Counted from the stretch's first letter, positions 19,141 to 31,122 are shown. The stretch is DNA of 64,000 nt from Lederbergia panacisoli (GCF_024626525.1 NZ_JANJGU010000001.1:523837-587836), one strand, 5' to 3'. The notes: generated from the sequence alone by a model not told the origin. Numbers and translations: made by a program.

Positions 19141-19167
19141 AGCCTATGAGAGAATAGTTAATTTTAT
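19141..19167 (-). promoter_or_regulatory. Candidate sigma-E promoter of spoVID
   Basis: On the minus strand ATA, a 16-bp spacer and CATAGGCT match the sigma-E consensus ATA-N16-18-CATAnnnT. B. subtilis spoVID is sigma-E dependent. The -35 overlaps the end of the hemL terminator T run. Confidence 0.6.
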
Positions 19168-19168
19168 G

Positions 19169-19206
19169 AAAAAAAAATAGGAGTAATGGCTGTAACCATC
19201 ACTCCT
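19169..19206 (-). terminator. Terminator of the hem operon
   Basis: AGGAGTgATGG pairs with CCATTACTCCT on the minus strand, followed by T residues. It sits 8 bp after the hemL stop and separates the hem operon from spoVID. Confidence 0.85.
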
Positions 19207-19213
19207 GACATTT

Positions 19214-20503
19214 TCACTTTTTAATCTCACTAAATGTAGTTTTAAGGGCTGTAATTGTTTTTGCAATATCTTCGTCTGTATGAGCAGTCGAAAGGAATAG
19301 GCCTTCAAATTGTGACGGCGGTAAAAACACACCGTTATTTGCCATTTCCTTGTAATAGCTCGCAAATAATGCCAAATCTGATTTCTTAGCACTTTCATAA
19401 TTAATTACTTTTTCATTCGTGAAGAAAATGCCAATCATAGAACCGGCACGATTAATTGTATGGGGAATATCATACATTTCTGCCGCCTCTTTCAAGCCTG
19501 CTTCCAATTGATCAGCCTTTCGGTTGAATTCCTCATACGTTCCAGGATTCAGCTGGGAAAGTGTCTCATATCCAGCTGTCATTGCAAGGGGATTCCCAGA
19601 AAGTGTACCCGCTTGGTAGATTGGCCCGCTTGGAGCAATATGCGCCATAATTTCTGCCCTGCCGCCATATGCACCAACAGGGAGGCCACCGCCAATTACT
19701 TTTCCTAAACAAGTCAAGTCAGGTGTAATCCCAAAATACCCTTGAGCGCAATTATAGCCGACACGGAAACCCGTCATGACCTCATCAAAAATTAATAGTG
19801 CCCCAAACTCATTTGTAACTTCCCGGAGTCCTTCTAAAAATCCTGGAAGAGGGGGAACTACACCCATATTTCCAGCTACTGGCTCGACGATAATACAAGC
19901 GATGTCTTCACCAAACTCTTTAAAGGCGTACTGAACACTTTCTAAATCATTATACGGAACGGTAATCGTATTTTTAGCGACACTTTCAGGTACTCCAGGG
20001 CTATCAGGCAATCCGAGTGTGGCAACACCTGAACCAGCTTTGATTAAAAGAGAATCCCCATGACCGTGATAGCAGCCCTCGAATTTCAAAATTTTATTTC
20101 GACCAGTATAGCCCCTAGCAAGACGCAAAGCACTCATCGTTGCTTCCGTTCCAGAGGAAACCATCCGAATGATCTCGATGGATGGAACTCGGTCTGTAAC
20201 AAGCTTAGCAAGTTTGTTTTCTATAACGGTTGGGGCACCAAAGCTCGTCCCATTTTCCGCAACCTTTTTTATCGCTTCTACTACTTGATCATTTGCATGT
20301 CCAAGAATTAATGGACCCCAAGATAAAACATAGTCAATATACTCATTACCATCAATATCATAGATTCGAGACCCTTTTCCTCTCTCCATGAAGATTGGGT
20401 CCATGTCCACGGATTTAAATGCACGGACTGGACTATTAACACCACCCGGCATTAAATTGATCGCTTCTTCAAAAGCCTGCTTTGATTTCTCGTAAGAACG
20501 CAT
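19214..20503 (-). CDS. hemL: Glutamate-1-semialdehyde 2,1-aminomutase
   Basis: 429 residues from the ATG at 20503; GGAGG lies 8 nt before it, so the upstream in-frame TTG belongs to the ribosome site. PLP-enzyme motifs are [20 protein letters not shown] (substrate/PLP loop, about 120), [10 protein letters not shown] (about 245) and [16 protein letters not shown] (Schiff-base Lys, about 270). It converts glutamate-1-semialdehyde to 5-aminolevulinate in the C5 haem pathway. Last gene of the hemAXCDBL order, separated from hemB by a type A repeat. Confidence 0.97.
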   Translation of the reverse strand: MRSYEKSKQAFEEAINLMPGGVNSPVRAFKSVDMDPIFMERGKGSRIYDIDGNEYIDYVLSWGPLILGHANDQVVEAIKKVAENGTSFGAPTVIENKLAKLVTDRVPSIEIIRMVSSGTEATMSALRLARGYTGRNKILKFEGCYHGHGDSLLIKAGSGVATLGLPDSPGVPESVAKNTITVPYNDLESVQYAFKEFGEDIACIIVEPVAGNMGVVPPLPGFLEGLREVTNEFGALLIFDEVMTGFRVGYNCAQGYFGITPDLTCLGKVIGGGLPVGAYGGRAEIMAHIAPSGPIYQAGTLSGNPLAMTAGYETLSQLNPGTYEEFNRKADQLEAGLKEAAEMYDIPHTINRAGSMIGIFFTNEKVINYESAKKSDLALFASYYKEMANNGVFLPPSQFEGLFLSTAHTDEDIAKTITALKTTFSEIKK

Positions 20504-20530
20504 CGAAAAAACCTCCAACTTATTTGTTCC

Positions 20531-20702
20531 TATCTAGCGTCAGTGCCTATCGACTAGCAAACTTCTTATCCCCCTCCTTACGATAAGTCAACATCAGGTG
20601 AAATTTGAGGTGCCAATTTCACTAGCTCGTTCCTCACCGTGTTTTCTTTATCGCAAGTCTTAGGACCTGAAGTTTGTATGTCGATGAACAGGCGCTTTCG
20701 CT
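20531..20702. repeat. Diverged type A hairpin repeat between hemL and hemB
   Basis: Starts TATCTAGCGTCAGTGCCTATCGAC and ends GTCGATGAACAGGCGCTTTCGC when read in pieces: the same terminal inverted repeats as the array at 15595. The centre is about 25 bp longer and diverged. It is transcribed within the hem operon. Confidence 0.8.
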
Positions 20703-21689
20703 TTAGTTCCTTGCTTCTTTCAACCACTTAGCAACATCTTTTGCAAAATAAGTAATAATGATATCAGTTCCTGCACGTTTTAAACCTGTGAGCATTTCCA
20801 TCACAATCGCTTCTTCATTTATCCATCCATTTGCAGCCGCTGCTTTAATCATGGAATATTCACCACTAACATTATATGCAACGATAGGAGCATTGAAGTT
20901 GTTTTTTACATCTCTAATAATATCCATATAGGAAAGTGCCGGCTTCACAATTAGAAAATCTGCCCCTTCCTCAATATCAGACTGTGCTTCTCTTAAAGCT
21001 TCCATCCTATTGGCAGGATCCATTTGATATGTTTTCCGGTCGCCAAATTGTGGTGTACTATTTGCCGCGTCCCTAAATGGACCATAAAAAGCAGAAGAAT
21101 ATTTGACAGCGTAAGACATGATCGGAATATGTTCAAAGCCTTCCTCGTCCAATCCTTGTCTAATTGCCGCAACAAACCCATCCATCATATTGGAAGGAGC
21201 AATGATATCTGCTCCAGCTTTCGCTTGACTTATCGCGGTTTTTACAAGTAATCCAAGACTTTCGTCATTTAAAACATATCCGTTCTCAACAACCCCACAA
21301 TGTCCATGATCGGTATATTCGCATAAACACGTATCCGCTACGACAAGCAGCTCAGGATAATGTTTTTTTACTTCCCTCGTTGCTTCCTGGACAATCCCAT
21401 GATCATGGAACGCTCCTGTTCCACAGTCATCCTTTTCTTTCGGAACCCCGAATAAAATAACCGATTTTATGCCGAGGTTAACAATCTCATCTAGTTCCTC
21501 CTTTAATAGATCCAAGGAAATTTGAAAAACGCCCGGCATGGAAGAAACTTCATTTTTTTCATTTACTCCTTCTACAATAAAGAGCGGATAAATAAAGTCC
21601 TCCACATGTAAATGTGTTTCGCGTACCATCGATCTAATATTTGCGGAATGTCGTAATCTCCGATGCCTTTTAAATTCAAGTTTTCCCAT
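20703..21689 (-). CDS. hemB: Porphobilinogen synthase
   Basis: 328 residues. The Cys-rich zinc-type region [14 protein letters not shown] (about 122-135) and the two active-site lysines in [10 protein letters not shown] (about 198) and [10 protein letters not shown] (about 250) are present. It condenses two 5-aminolevulinate molecules. AAAGG precedes the ATG. hemD ends 6 bp upstream, so the two are co-translated. Confidence 0.97.
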   Translation of the reverse strand: MGKLEFKRHRRLRHSANIRSMVRETHLHVEDFIYPLFIVEGVNEKNEVSSMPGVFQISLDLLKEELDEIVNLGIKSVILFGVPKEKDDCGTGAFHDHGIVQEATREVKKHYPELLVVADTCLCEYTDHGHCGVVENGYVLNDESLGLLVKTAISQAKAGADIIAPSNMMDGFVAAIRQGLDEEGFEHIPIMSYAVKYSSAFYGPFRDAANSTPQFGDRKTYQMDPANRMEALREAQSDIEEGADFLIVKPALSYMDIIRDVKNNFNAPIVAYNVSGEYSMIKAAAANGWINEEAIVMEMLTGLKRAGTDIIITYFAKDVAKWLKEARN

Positions 21690-21695
21690 TGCTTA

Positions 21696-22502
21696 TCATT
21701 CCTTTCCTAGACTTGCTTGTTGAAAAAATATACATATCTCATGGAACATATCGTCAATCGTAAAATTTTTGGGACAAATATGTGTAGAGTAACCTGCTTG
21801 TTCAATCGTTCTTTTTGTTACAGTGCCAATTGCAGCAAATAACAGCTTTTTGGCATGCGGCTCAAGATGATGCTGACCCACAATTTTTATAAAATGATTG
21901 AATGTAGACGGACTTGTAAAAGCAGCTACATCAAGCAAATCATCTTCCAAAAAATGGAGCAGCTTATCCGTTTCTTTCGTTGGATAATACGTTTCATATA
22001 CAATCCATTCATCTGCGGTAAATCCCCTTGTCCTGAAACTTTCCGCAATAATATTACTTGCAAGATTCCCTTTTGGAATCAAAACTTTCTTCCCAGTTAA
22101 TCCTTGATTAAAAAACTCACGGGCAAAATCTTCAGCAGTATACACATTCGGCATAAAACGGGAAGGAAGCCGATAACGACTAAGAGCTTCCCTCGTTTTT
22201 TCACCAACAACTGCAAATTGGATATTGCCTTTATGAAATATGTGTTCATTGGCTTTGCCATTTATTTGTTGAAAAAAATAATGAACGCCATTTTTACTCG
22301 TGAAAATAATCCATTCATATTGATTCATATTTTTAATAAAAATAGCTGCATTTTGATCATGATGTGCACGAAAATCAATTAGAGGGACCATGTGAGGTAT
22401 CCCTCCCATTGATGCAACATCCATACAAAACTTATCGCCTTGGTCACCACCACGTGTGATGAGAACATGCTTGCCTTTTAACGGAAGCTCTTTACTTTTC
22501 AT
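21696..22502 (-). CDS. hemD: Uroporphyrinogen-III synthase
   Basis: 268 residues with the two-lobed HemD layout: N-lobe ([15 protein letters not shown]), the [13 protein letters not shown] block near 65, and the C-terminal [10 protein letters not shown] and [14 protein letters not shown] blocks near 195-235. It closes and inverts ring D of hydroxymethylbilane. HemD is poorly conserved, but position and these blocks make it firm. It overlaps hemC by 4 nt. Confidence 0.93.
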   Translation of the reverse strand: MKSKELPLKGKHVLITRGGDQGDKFCMDVASMGGIPHMVPLIDFRAHHDQNAAIFIKNMNQYEWIIFTSKNGVHYFFQQINGKANEHIFHKGNIQFAVVGEKTREALSRYRLPSRFMPNVYTAEDFAREFFNQGLTGKKVLIPKGNLASNIIAESFRTRGFTADEWIVYETYYPTKETDKLLHFLEDDLLDVAAFTSPSTFNHFIKIVGQHHLEPHAKKLLFAAIGTVTKRTIEQAGYSTHICPKNFTIDDMFHEICIFFQQASLGKE

Positions 22503-23431
22503 TTTTCCAATTCGTCCTTTACTTGATCAATCAAATCCTTTGCTCCTTGATCAATTAAAAGTTTGGAAGCTTTTTCGCCAACTAACCGTGGTTCCCACCC
22601 AGTGACTTTTTCTTTGTACACTATTTTTCCATCAGGAGATGCGACGAGAGTGGTAAGCTCAATCTCATTATTATCCAGAATTCTTCCGTATCCCGCTATT
22701 GGCACTTGGCAACTTCCTTCCATTTCATGCAAAAAGACACGTTCAGCTTCAACAGCACGAGCAGTAATATCAGATGTTAGTTTCGCCAAATGCTCAAGCA
22801 ACTCTAGATCATTCGATCGGCATTCGATCCCAAGCGCCCCTTGTCCAATAGCAGGCAGACAATTTTCAGGCTCCAAAAATTCGGTTGCTATGTCTGTACT
22901 CCACCCCATACGGGAAAGTCCAGCAGCAGCTAAGATAATAGCATCGTAATCCTCTGTTTCAAGCTTACTTAAACGGGTTTCTATATTTCCACGAATCCAT
23001 TTAATTTCCAAATCAGGACGTATTGCCAAAATTTGAGCACTTCTTCTTAAACTGCTCGTACCTATTTTTGCACCTGCTGGAAGATCTTTAAGCTTAATAT
23101 GGTCCTTTGAGATCAACACGTCACGCGGGTCTTCTCTTTCAGGAATACAACCGATGACTAGTCCATCTGGAAGAACAGCAGGCATATCCTTCATGCTATG
23201 AACGGCCATATCAATTTCACCATCAATCATGGCTTGTTCTATTTCTTTAACGAAAAGACCCTTTCCTCCCACCTTTGATAGGGTTACGTCAAGAATGCGA
23301 TCACCTTTCGTCACAATTTCTTTTACCTCAAATTCAAAAGGAGCCCCTAGCTTTTCCAGTTGTTCACGAACCCAGTTTGTCTGTGTTAATGCCAGTTTAC
23401 TTCTTCTTGAGCCAATGATGATTTTTCGCAT
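22499..23431 (-). CDS. hemC: Porphobilinogen deaminase (hydroxymethylbilane synthase)
   Basis: 310 residues. N-terminus [18 protein letters not shown], the arginine-rich catalytic site around [10 protein letters not shown] (about 128) and the dipyrromethane-cofactor cysteine in [12 protein letters not shown] (about 240) are all present. It polymerises four porphobilinogens. It lies 26 bp downstream of hemX. Confidence 0.97.
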   Translation of the reverse strand: MRKIIIGSRRSKLALTQTNWVREQLEKLGAPFEFEVKEIVTKGDRILDVTLSKVGGKGLFVKEIEQAMIDGEIDMAVHSMKDMPAVLPDGLVIGCIPEREDPRDVLISKDHIKLKDLPAGAKIGTSSLRRSAQILAIRPDLEIKWIRGNIETRLSKLETEDYDAIILAAAGLSRMGWSTDIATEFLEPENCLPAIGQGALGIECRSNDLELLEHLAKLTSDITARAVEAERVFLHEMEGSCQVPIAGYGRILDNNEIELTTLVASPDGKIVYKEKVTGWEPRLVGEKASKLLIDQGAKDLIDQVKDELEK

Positions 23432-23457
23432 GAAATGATCTCCTGCCTTTTTATAAA

Positions 23458-24285
23458 TTACTCATACCATATATGAAAATTTGATAATCGACTTATGAAA
23501 ATAAAATTAACCAATACAATAAGAAACGCTGCTGTGTTCCATAAAGCGAGCGTTTTTCCGTACATTTGCTTTTTTCTATACAAATATAAGACTAAACTGT
23601 AAATCAATAACACGAAAAAGGAACCAATGATTTTTGGATCATACCATTGAAAGAATGAAAGTTTCATAAAAGCCCATTGCAAACCAAGAATAAGGCTTAA
23701 AAGAAGCATAGGTATCCCAATTAAGTTTAATACATAAGATATTTTCTCTAAATTAGCCAAATCACTCAAGCGCCAAAGACGTTGTATCCATATCTTTCCT
23801 TTTAGCAATTTATACTGAAGCAAATAGAGTGCCGAAAAGACAAAGGATAATGTAAATGCACCGTATGATAATATAGCCATTGTAATATGAATAAATAATA
23901 ATTCCGAAATAAGCAGTTCTGCCATTGCCGGCCGTTGGATCGGAGCAAACGCATGGATGGCCATAATCGTAAACCCGAGAACATTCGTAAAAAATACTGT
24001 GAAATCCACCTTTAATATTCGATGGATCATAAGGGAGAGTGTTATGAGCACCCAAGAATAAAAATAAAGACCTTCAAATAATGTAAGCACAGGAAATCTT
24101 CCTGTTTCCAACATATATAGACATAAAAAAATTGTTTGAAGAATCCAAACAATCGAAAGAAGCAGGAAGGCAAGTCGATTTGCCTTCCGATTGTGTTCAA
24201 GAAAATCAAAAAAGTACAATAAAATAGATAAAGCATATATAACAATAACAATTTCCGGCAATCTCAACATCATTAGCTCTATCAT
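23458..24285 (-). CDS. hemX: HemX, CcsA-like integral membrane protein
   Basis: 276 residues from the ATG at 24285 (AGAGG 9 nt upstream), equal in length to B. subtilis HemX; the longer open frame upstream runs into hemA. Eight hydrophobic segments are apparent, with the cytochrome c assembly (CcsA/ResC) type pattern. In B. subtilis HemX lowers the cellular amount of HemA, glutamyl-tRNA reductase. Gene order between hemA and hemC fits. Confidence 0.92.
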   Translation of the reverse strand: MIELMMLRLPEIVIVIYALSILLYFFDFLEHNRKANRLAFLLLSIVWILQTIFLCLYMLETGRFPVLTLFEGLYFYSWVLITLSLMIHRILKVDFTVFFTNVLGFTIMAIHAFAPIQRPAMAELLISELLFIHITMAILSYGAFTLSFVFSALYLLQYKLLKGKIWIQRLWRLSDLANLEKISYVLNLIGIPMLLLSLILGLQWAFMKLSFFQWYDPKIIGSFFVLLIYSLVLYLYRKKQMYGKTLALWNTAAFLIVLVNFIFISRLSNFHIWYE

Positions 24286-24298
24286 TTCACACGTCCTC

Positions 24299-25633
24299 TT
24301 AGGATTGGAAAGTAGGAAGCGGGAAAGACACTGGATGCTTCTCTCGTTGTTCTGCTTGTCCACTACTAGAAGCTTCTAAATCAAATATTTGTTTAAATAA
24401 AGCGATTTTTTCAGCCGCCATAGGTTCCCCTGAAAATTCCTTCACTTGTAAAATAGGATCCTTTAACAGCTGATTAATAATGCTTTTTGTATGTTTATTA
24501 ATTATTTTCCGCTCGCGGTCAGTTAAATCCGGTAATTTTCGCTCAATACTTTCCATCGTATTTAGTTGGATGGCATTCGCTTTTTCACGCAGTGCTGAGA
24601 TGACAGGAACGACCCCAAGTGTATTAACCCACTCATTAAAGGAAGTTATTTCTGAATCAATCATGGACGAGATTTTTTCAGCGGCTTTTTTTCTTTCCAC
24701 CATATTGGCTTCAACAATTCCTTCAAGATCATCTATATCATATAAAAAGGCACTATCCAATTCGGAAACAGCTGGATCAATATCTCTAGGGACAGCAATA
24801 TCCATAAGAAATAAAGGACGCCCTCTTCGAATTTTCTCCATATTGGCAAGCATGTTTTTATCGATTACATAGCCATTCGCACCAGTGGAGCTTATGACTA
24901 TATCCGCTTCTATCAGCGCACATTGCAGCTCAGTAAGCTTTTTAGCCTTACCAGAAAACTGTTCGGCTAGCGACTGTGCTTTTTCGAATGTCCTATTTAC
25001 AACAGTCACCTTTGTAGCACCATTGGAATAAAGATTTTTTATCGCAAGCTCGCCCATTTTACCTGCACCAATAACAAGGACATGTTTATCCTTTAAATTA
25101 CCAAACACCTTTTTAGCCAGTTCTACTGCGGCGTAACTAACAGAAACAGCATTGGCACCTATATCCGTCTCCGAATGTGCACGCTTAGCAACCGTTATCG
25201 CCTGCTTTGCTAAATGATTAAAAATAGTGCCAGTAACACCTTTTTCTTGGGCGATGAGGAAACTATTTCTAATTTGGCCAAGTATTTGCGTCTCCCCAAG
25301 AACCATTGAATTCAAACCACAAGTCACATTAAAAAGGTGCTCTACAGCAGATTCATGTTCATGAATATATAAGTGGTCTACAAATTCCTCTTGATCCACA
25401 TTAAACCATTCTGATAAAAATTGTTTTATATAGTAGCGTCCAGTATGCAATTGGTCCACAACCGCATATACTTCCGTACGATTACAAGTGGAAACAATCA
25501 TATTTTCCAAAATACTTTTTTTTCTTTTTAACGTTGTCATGGCTAAAGGCAAGTCCGTTTCAGAAAAAGCAAGCCTTTCCCTTATTTCAACTGGAGCCGT
25601 TTTATAATTGAGTCCTACTTCAATGATGTGCAT
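24299..25633 (-). CDS. hemA: Glutamyl-tRNA reductase
   Basis: 444 residues. The catalytic Cys lies in [13 protein letters not shown] (about 50) and the NADPH-binding loop is [13 protein letters not shown] (about 190). The dimerisation helix forms the C-terminal third. It makes glutamate-1-semialdehyde from charged tRNA-Glu, the committed step. GGAGGTG precedes the ATG. First gene of the operon; a TATAAT and a PerR-like inverted repeat lie just upstream. Confidence 0.97.
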   Translation of the reverse strand: MHIIEVGLNYKTAPVEIRERLAFSETDLPLAMTTLKRKKSILENMIVSTCNRTEVYAVVDQLHTGRYYIKQFLSEWFNVDQEEFVDHLYIHEHESAVEHLFNVTCGLNSMVLGETQILGQIRNSFLIAQEKGVTGTIFNHLAKQAITVAKRAHSETDIGANAVSVSYAAVELAKKVFGNLKDKHVLVIGAGKMGELAIKNLYSNGATKVTVVNRTFEKAQSLAEQFSGKAKKLTELQCALIEADIVISSTGANGYVIDKNMLANMEKIRRGRPLFLMDIAVPRDIDPAVSELDSAFLYDIDDLEGIVEANMVERKKAAEKISSMIDSEITSFNEWVNTLGVVPVISALREKANAIQLNTMESIERKLPDLTDRERKIINKHTKSIINQLLKDPILQVKEFSGEPMAAEKIALFKQIFDLEASSSGQAEQREKHPVSFPLPTFQS

Positions 25634-25672
25634 TAAATTCTTGCACCTCCAGATTTATTGCTCTTATCGTCT

Positions 25673-25703
25673 ATTATACCACGTCAGATTAGAAGAATTC
25701 TAA
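25673..25703 (-). promoter_or_regulatory. hemA promoter with candidate PerR box
   Basis: Minus-strand TATAAT at 25673-25678. The 15-bp palindrome TTAGAAGAATTCTAA (25689-25703) covers the -35 position. It matches the PerR box TTATAATNATTATAA at 11 of 14 specified bases. B. subtilis hemAXCDBL is a known PerR target. The match is not exact, so a Fur-family relative is also possible. Confidence 0.55.
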
Positions 25704-25819
25704 AAAGATGTGAACAGATCTTGAAAGGTGTGTTATATTAAAAACATAATTGATTTATTCTTATGTAACATAACAAATGGGTTGAAGAAATACAAGTTTA
25801 CAGGATTGGTGTCAATATT

Positions 25820-26308
25820 ATGAAAAAACAATCTTATCTTTCAGGAGTCACATTAATCGGATTTGGCATCTATTTTCTATTTCAGCAATATAATTTTTCC
25901 CCTTTTCAAGGATTTTACACATGGCCGACGCTGCTCGTCATCGTAGGAATTGGCTTTCTTGCCAATGGATATTTTGGAAAAGATTATGAATCGATACTCC
26001 CTGGAGTAATTTTAACGGGATTAGGGCTTCATTTTCATATAGCCAATAAACTCGAAGCCTGGCCGGATCATGTCGGTATTTTTCTACTTTTAATTGCGGT
26101 AGGATTATTACTAAAATATGTTAAAACAGGAACGGGTCTTTTCCAAGGCTTACTTTTCCTTTCCGTATCCGTTGTATTACTTTTTTTCGAGAGATTAGTA
26201 GATTGGGCAGTGAGTAAAGGACATAATATCACTAATATTAGCAACTTTCAGCCATATTTTTTTATAATTGTAGGAGCCTATTTTTTATTTATGAAAAAGA
26301 AAAAATAG
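25820..26308 (+). CDS. LiaI/LiaF-TM-like polytopic membrane protein
   Basis: 162 residues, about five to six hydrophobic segments arranged as short hairpins (WPTLLVIVGIGFLANGYFG, then GVILTGLGLHFH, GIFLLLIAVGLLLKY). This resembles the LiaI/LiaF N-terminal transmembrane family often linked to envelope stress. No soluble sensor domain is present. It is transcribed against the hem and ysxC genes and ends in a strong shared terminator. It is absent from this place in B. subtilis as I recall it. Function unassigned. Confidence 0.7.
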   Translation: MKKQSYLSGVTLIGFGIYFLFQQYNFSPFQGFYTWPTLLVIVGIGFLANGYFGKDYESILPGVILTGLGLHFHIANKLEAWPDHVGIFLLLIAVGLLLKYVKTGTGLFQGLLFLSVSVVLLFFERLVDWAVSKGHNITNISNFQPYFFIIVGAYFLFMKKKK

Positions 26309-26309
26309 A

Positions 26310-26348
26310 ACGGGCATTAGAGAAAATTCTCTAAATGCCCGTTTTTTT
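26310..26348. terminator. Strong bidirectional terminator
   Basis: ACGGGCATT-AGAGAA pairs with TTCTCT-AAATGCCCGT, followed by seven T on the plus strand and A residues before it. It ends the rightward membrane gene and, on the other strand, the ysxC transcript. Confidence 0.88.
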
Positions 26349-26934
26349 ATCTTTTAGAAATATTACTTAATATATTCCATGTCTCGTCTTTACCAAGTCC
26401 AGTTTCAGAGGAAAAAACAACAATCTCATCGTTTGGATCAAGGTCAAGTGTTTCTTTCACTATTTTTTTATGTTTATCCCATTTGCCGCGGGGAATTTTA
26501 TCCGCTTTTGTTGCAACAACTAAACATTTGAGCTCATAATGTTTTAGAAAGTCATACATCATCACATCATCATTTGTTGGAGGGTGGCGCAGATCAACAA
26601 TCAAAAGAACAGCCAACAACTCTTCCCTTGATGTAAAATATGTTTCAATCATCTGCCCCCATGCTTCCCGCTCTTTTTTTGAAACCTTAGCATACCCGTA
26701 GCCCGGAACATCGACAAAATATAGAGATTCTTCTATTTTGTAAAAATTTAGCGTTTGTGTTTTTCCAGGCTTTGATGAGGTTCTTGCCATGCTTTTTCTA
26801 TTAATCATTTTATTTATAAATGACGACTTTCCGACGTTCGATCTTCCAGCAAGGGCAAATTCCGGAAGGCCCTCACTAGGATATTGCTCAGGTTTTACTG
26901 CACTAATGACTAGTTCTACTTGATTTACTTTCAT
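26347..26934 (-). CDS. engB: Ribosome-biogenesis GTPase YsxC (EngB)
   Basis: 195 residues. G1 [10 protein letters not shown] (about 30), G2 threonine in [10 protein letters not shown]3 DVPGYGYA (about 75) and G4 TKAD (about 143) are all visible. It is required for 50S subunit assembly. The gene follows lonA by 2 bp and the two are likely co-expressed, as in B. subtilis. Confidence 0.97.
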   Translation of the reverse strand: MKVNQVELVISAVKPEQYPSEGLPEFALAGRSNVGKSSFINKMINRKSMARTSSKPGKTQTLNFYKIEESLYFVDVPGYGYAKVSKKEREAWGQMIETYFTSREELLAVLLIVDLRHPPTNDDVMMYDFLKHYELKCLVVATKADKIPRGKWDKHKKIVKETLDLDPNDEIVVFSSETGLGKDETWNILSNISKR

Positions 26935-26936
26935 TT

Positions 26937-29255
26937 TTACTCTCCTGCAAGTGCTGTATTGAGCACTTCATCCATATGTGATACAGGAACAAATTTCAAA
27001 TCACCACGAACACTTTCTGGAATATCATCAATATCCTTTTCGTTTTCTTTCGGCAAAATGATGGTCGTCAATCCTGCTCTGTGTGCACTTAATGTTTTTT
27101 CTTTTAACCCACCGATAGGCAACACTCTGCCCCGAAGCGTAATTTCTCCAGTCATCCCAACTTCTTTTCGAATTGGGCGTCCTGTAAGGGCAGAGACTAA
27201 TGCTGTAGCGATTGTAATCCCTGCCGACGGACCATCCTTAGGAACAGCCCCTTCTGGAACATGGATATGAATGTCACATGTTTCGTGGAAGTCTTTTTCT
27301 AGTTTTAACTCCTCTGCTTTTGAGCGAACATAGCTAAATGCAGCTTGAGCAGATTCCTTCATGACATCTCCCAATTTTCCAGTGAGAACAAGTTTTCCTT
27401 TACCGGGGGCAAGGGATACTTCAATTTGCAATGTATCTCCCCCAACAGCGGTATAGGCAAGTCCTGTTGCAACTCCAACTTGGTCTTCCAATTCCGCCTG
27501 TCCGTATGTGTATTTCTTTTTCCCAAGCATTTCTTCCAAATAGGCACTTGTGACAATTACTCTTTTTCGTTCACCAGATACGATTATTTTGGCAGCTTTT
27601 CGGCAAATGGAGGCAAGTTGTCGTTCTAGCTCGCGCACACCAGCCTCACGTGTATAATAACGAACTAAATGTTTGACGGCTTCATCTCTCATTTGCAGCT
27701 GGTTTTTTGTTAATCCATGCTCAATGACCTGCCTAGGAAGTAGATGTTCCTTCGCGATATGAATTTTTTCCAACTCCGTATACCCGGCTATTGTAATGAT
27801 TTCCATTCGATCACGTAAAGGTCCTGGAATAGTTGCTAAATCATTGGCCGTTGCTAAAAACATTACTTTAGAAAGATCATATGTTTCTTCAATATAGTGG
27901 TCGCTAAATGTACTATTTTGGGCTGGATCAAGAACCTCTAACATAGCGGATGAAGGGTCACCACGAAAATCATTCGACATTTTATCAATTTCATCCAATA
28001 AAAACACCGGATTAATTGTGCCTGATTTTTTCATACCTTGAATGATTCTTCCTGGCATGGCACCTACATACGTTCTTCTATGTCCACGAATTTCAGATTC
28101 ATCCCTAACGCCGCCCAAAGATACTCGGACAAAATTCCGTCCCATCGACTCGGCAATAGATCTAGCCAAACTTGTCTTCCCTACTCCAGGAGGACCGACT
28201 AAACAAAGAATTGGACTTCTTAACGATTTTGTCAGCTGCTGAACCGCTAAATATTCAAGTACCCGCTCTTTTACCTTTTCAAGTCCAAAATGATCACGTT
28301 CAAGAATTTTTTCTGCTTTTTGAATACTCAAATCATCTTTTGTAGCTTTTGTCCAAGGCAAAGATACGAGCCAGTCAATGTAAGTGCGAATTACGGAGCT
28401 TTCCGCAGATGTGGAAGGAATTTTTTCGTATCGATCAAGCTCTTTATAAGCTGTCTTTTTTGCATGTTCAGGCATATTCGCTGCTTCAATTTTTTCAGTT
28501 AAATCAGCAATTTCGCCCGTTTTTCCTTCTTTATCTCCAAGTTCCTTTTGAATGGCTTTCATTTGCTCACGCAAATAGTATTCTTTTTGTGTTCTTTCCA
28601 TCGATTGCTTAACACGCTGACCAATTTTCTTTTCTAAATTTAGGACTTCTCTTTCGTTATGAATGATTTTAATAATATTGCTAAGGCGTTGTTTTACGTC
28701 AATAGTTTCTAGAATTTGTTGTTTATCTTGGAGCTTTAAAGGTAGATGGGAAGCGATAATATCGGCCATTCTTCCTGGCTCCTCAATATCTGCAACAGTT
28801 GCTAATGTTTCAGCCGTAATCTTTTTGGAAAGTTTTATATATTGCTCAAAATACTCAAGCATCGTCCTCATTAACGCTTGGATTTCAATGTCCGGCTCAA
28901 TTTCATTGTCAAAAAGCTCTAATGTTGCTGCATAATATGTTCCTTGGTTACTTAATGAAGTAAACTTTGCACGTGTTAGCCCTTCTACCAATACTCGAAT
29001 TGTACCGTTGGGGAGCTTTAACATTTGCTTAACCTTTGTTAATGTCCCCATTTTATAAATATCGTCTTCTTCTGGTTCATCTATGGACACATCTTTTTGC
29101 GTTGCTAAGAAAATCAAATGATCATTAAGCATTGCTTGCTCCAATGCTTGTACAGATTGCGCACGTCCAACATCTAAATGAAGCACCATCGTCGGGTATA
29201 CAAGCATCCCTCTTAATGGCAGAAGAGGAACAAGCGGCTCAGTTTGTTTCTTCAA
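26937..29255 (-). CDS. lonA: ATP-dependent protease Lon
   Basis: 772 residues. The N-terminal substrate domain covers about 1-205, followed by a coiled coil. The AAA+ module has Walker [10 protein letters not shown] (about 353) and Walker B FLLDEIDK. The C-terminal peptidase has the Ser-Lys dyad (S in [11 protein letters not shown], about 675; K in [13 protein letters not shown], about 720). Full length, no disruptions. It degrades misfolded and regulatory proteins. A 199-bp gap separates it from lonB. Confidence 0.98.
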   Translation of the reverse strand: MKKQTEPLVPLLPLRGMLVYPTMVLHLDVGRAQSVQALEQAMLNDHLIFLATQKDVSIDEPEEDDIYKMGTLTKVKQMLKLPNGTIRVLVEGLTRAKFTSLSNQGTYYAATLELFDNEIEPDIEIQALMRTMLEYFEQYIKLSKKITAETLATVADIEEPGRMADIIASHLPLKLQDKQQILETIDVKQRLSNIIKIIHNEREVLNLEKKIGQRVKQSMERTQKEYYLREQMKAIQKELGDKEGKTGEIADLTEKIEAANMPEHAKKTAYKELDRYEKIPSTSAESSVIRTYIDWLVSLPWTKATKDDLSIQKAEKILERDHFGLEKVKERVLEYLAVQQLTKSLRSPILCLVGPPGVGKTSLARSIAESMGRNFVRVSLGGVRDESEIRGHRRTYVGAMPGRIIQGMKKSGTINPVFLLDEIDKMSNDFRGDPSSAMLEVLDPAQNSTFSDHYIEETYDLSKVMFLATANDLATIPGPLRDRMEIITIAGYTELEKIHIAKEHLLPRQVIEHGLTKNQLQMRDEAVKHLVRYYTREAGVRELERQLASICRKAAKIIVSGERKRVIVTSAYLEEMLGKKKYTYGQAELEDQVGVATGLAYTAVGGDTLQIEVSLAPGKGKLVLTGKLGDVMKESAQAAFSYVRSKAEELKLEKDFHETCDIHIHVPEGAVPKDGPSAGITIATALVSALTGRPIRKEVGMTGEITLRGRVLPIGGLKEKTLSAHRAGLTTIILPKENEKDIDDIPESVRGDLKFVPVSHMDEVLNTALAGE

Positions 29256-29454
29256 ATCTACACCTCCATAATTGAAAAAGCCTGAGCGAAGCAGTTTACT
29301 TCGGTTACATCAGCATAATTAATCTTGTTGTATGTGACCTAAGAAGTACACTGGAAGCGCTCAAGCGAAATAAAAAATTCACATTTCCTTAGAGTCTTTT
29401 TTCAATTTTAGCCTATTGAGATGTACAATGTCGAGAAAGAGGCTTTGTATAACA

Positions 29455-31122
29455 TCAAACGCTTTTTTTATTTTGTGGACTAAGTATACTTGGTGACATC
29501 ATTTCGTGATGATTCGGATGCTTCAATAATGCTTCTTCCAAAACAGTCTCAAGTTTTTTGACAGGAATAACAATAATATCTTCAATTTCTTTTAAGCTCG
29601 ATTGATTATTATCAAAAGGAATGATGACCGTTTTTGCACCAGCATTTTTAGCGGCTTTTACTTTCGAGAACACACCACCAACAGGTTTGACATCGCCATG
29701 TAGTCCGAGTTCTCCTGTCATGGCAATCGTATTTTTCACTGGTATTTTATAAATGGCTGAATAAATGCCTACTGCCATAGCGATTCCAGCCGAAGGACCA
29801 TCAATCGGTATACCTCCCGGGAAATTAATATGTATATCATATTGATTGGCCGGTACCCCCATCGTTTTTAGGACTGTAATGACATTTTCCACGGAGCCTT
29901 TTGCCATACTTTTTCTCTTCACAGATTTTCCTTGTCCATTAATGCTTTCTTCCTCTATAATTCCGTTTATATTTATAGATCCGTTATCGGACGGAAAAAC
30001 CGTTACTTCAATGTCAAGCAGCATACCACTATTAGGTCCAGAAACTGCCAGCCCATTCACAATACCAACCTCTGGATTTTGTGAAATCATCTTTTCATAT
30101 CGTGGCGTCATCTGACTAGAACGAATAACCCACTCAATATCTTCATCCCGTATATATTCCCTATCTTCAGTGATTGCCAGTCCAGCAGCAATTTGCATCA
30201 TATTGACGGCTTCCCTTCCATTTCTAGCATAAGAGGATAATATGGAAAGACCAGTGTCTTTAATATCTAATTGTATTTTATTCGTTGCATTTTTGGCTAT
30301 TGCGATAACTTCTTGCTGTTCCAATTCTTTGAAAAATACTTCCATGCAACGGGATCTGATAGCTGGCGGTATTTCATTAGGTGTTCTCGTTGTAGCGCCA
30401 ATAAGACGAAAGTCTGCTGGCAGCCCCCGTTTAAAAATATCATGAATATGAGCAGGGATTTGTGAGTTTTCTTCACTATAATAAGCACTTTCCAAGAAAA
30501 CTTTTCGATCTTCTAGGACTTTTAATAATTTATTCATTTGGATAGGATGCAATTCCCCAATTTCATCGATGAAAAGAACCCCTCCATGCGCATTCGTCAC
30601 CGCTCCTTGCTTTGGCTGCGGAATCCCCGCCTGCCCCATCGCTCCTGCTCCTTGATAAATAGGATCATGGACCGAACCGATTAACGGATCAGCTATCCCT
30701 CTTTCATCAAATCTTGCGGTTGTCGCGTCTAATTCTACAAAGACAGAGTCGGGCCGAAAAGGAGAACGTTGATTCCTTTTTGCCTCCTCCAGGACCAATC
30801 TTGCCGCAGCTGTTTTTCCAACCCCTGGAGGTCCATAAATAATGACATGCTGTGGGTTCGGACCACAAAGCGCAGCCTTTAACGCCTTTATTCCATCTTG
30901 CTGTCCAACAATATCGGAAAAGCTCGCTGGACGAACCCTTTCCGCTAATGGCTCAGACAAACGAATACCCCGCATTTTTCTTAATTGTTCCATTTCCTTT
31001 TTTGATTCTTTATCAATGGTCACTTTTTGGGAGCGCTGATTCTTAAGTAGATTAAAAAAATACATCCCGATTACGATTCCAAAAAATAGCTGTATCATCA
31101 AAACAAGCACTGTCCAATTCAT
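29455..31122 (-). CDS. lonB: Membrane-anchored sporulation protease LonB
   Basis: 555 residues from the ATG at 31122 (GGAGG 7 nt upstream). An N-terminal transmembrane segment (about 4-22) replaces the LonA substrate domain. AAA+ Walker [11 protein letters not shown] is near 92, and the peptidase dyad is Ser in IDGPSAGIAMA and Lys in FSKVKAAKNAGAK. In B. subtilis LonB is made in the forespore. A near-perfect sigma-F promoter lies 38 bp upstream. Confidence 0.95.
   Translation of the reverse strand: MNWTVLVLMIQLFFGIVIGMYFFNLLKNQRSQKVTIDKESKKEMEQLRKMRGIRLSEPLAERVRPASFSDIVGQQDGIKALKAALCGPNPQHVIIYGPPGVGKTAAARLVLEEAKRNQRSPFRPDSVFVELDATTARFDERGIADPLIGSVHDPIYQGAGAMGQAGIPQPKQGAVTNAHGGVLFIDEIGELHPIQMNKLLKVLEDRKVFLESAYYSEENSQIPAHIHDIFKRGLPADFRLIGATTRTPNEIPPAIRSRCMEVFFKELEQQEVIAIAKNATNKIQLDIKDTGLSILSSYARNGREAVNMMQIAAGLAITEDREYIRDEDIEWVIRSSQMTPRYEKMISQNPEVGIVNGLAVSGPNSGMLLDIEVTVFPSDNGSININGIIEEESINGQGKSVKRKSMAKGSVENVITVLKTMGVPANQYDIHINFPGGIPIDGPSAGIAMAVGIYSAIYKIPVKNTIAMTGELGLHGDVKPVGGVFSKVKAAKNAGAKTVIIPFDNNQSSLKEIEDIIVIPVKKLETVLEEALLKHPNHHEMMSPSILSPQNKKSV

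Noticed and set aside
29256..29454. CtsR operator before lonA
   Set aside because: Only one half-like GGTCA heptad is present, not the tandem repeat required.
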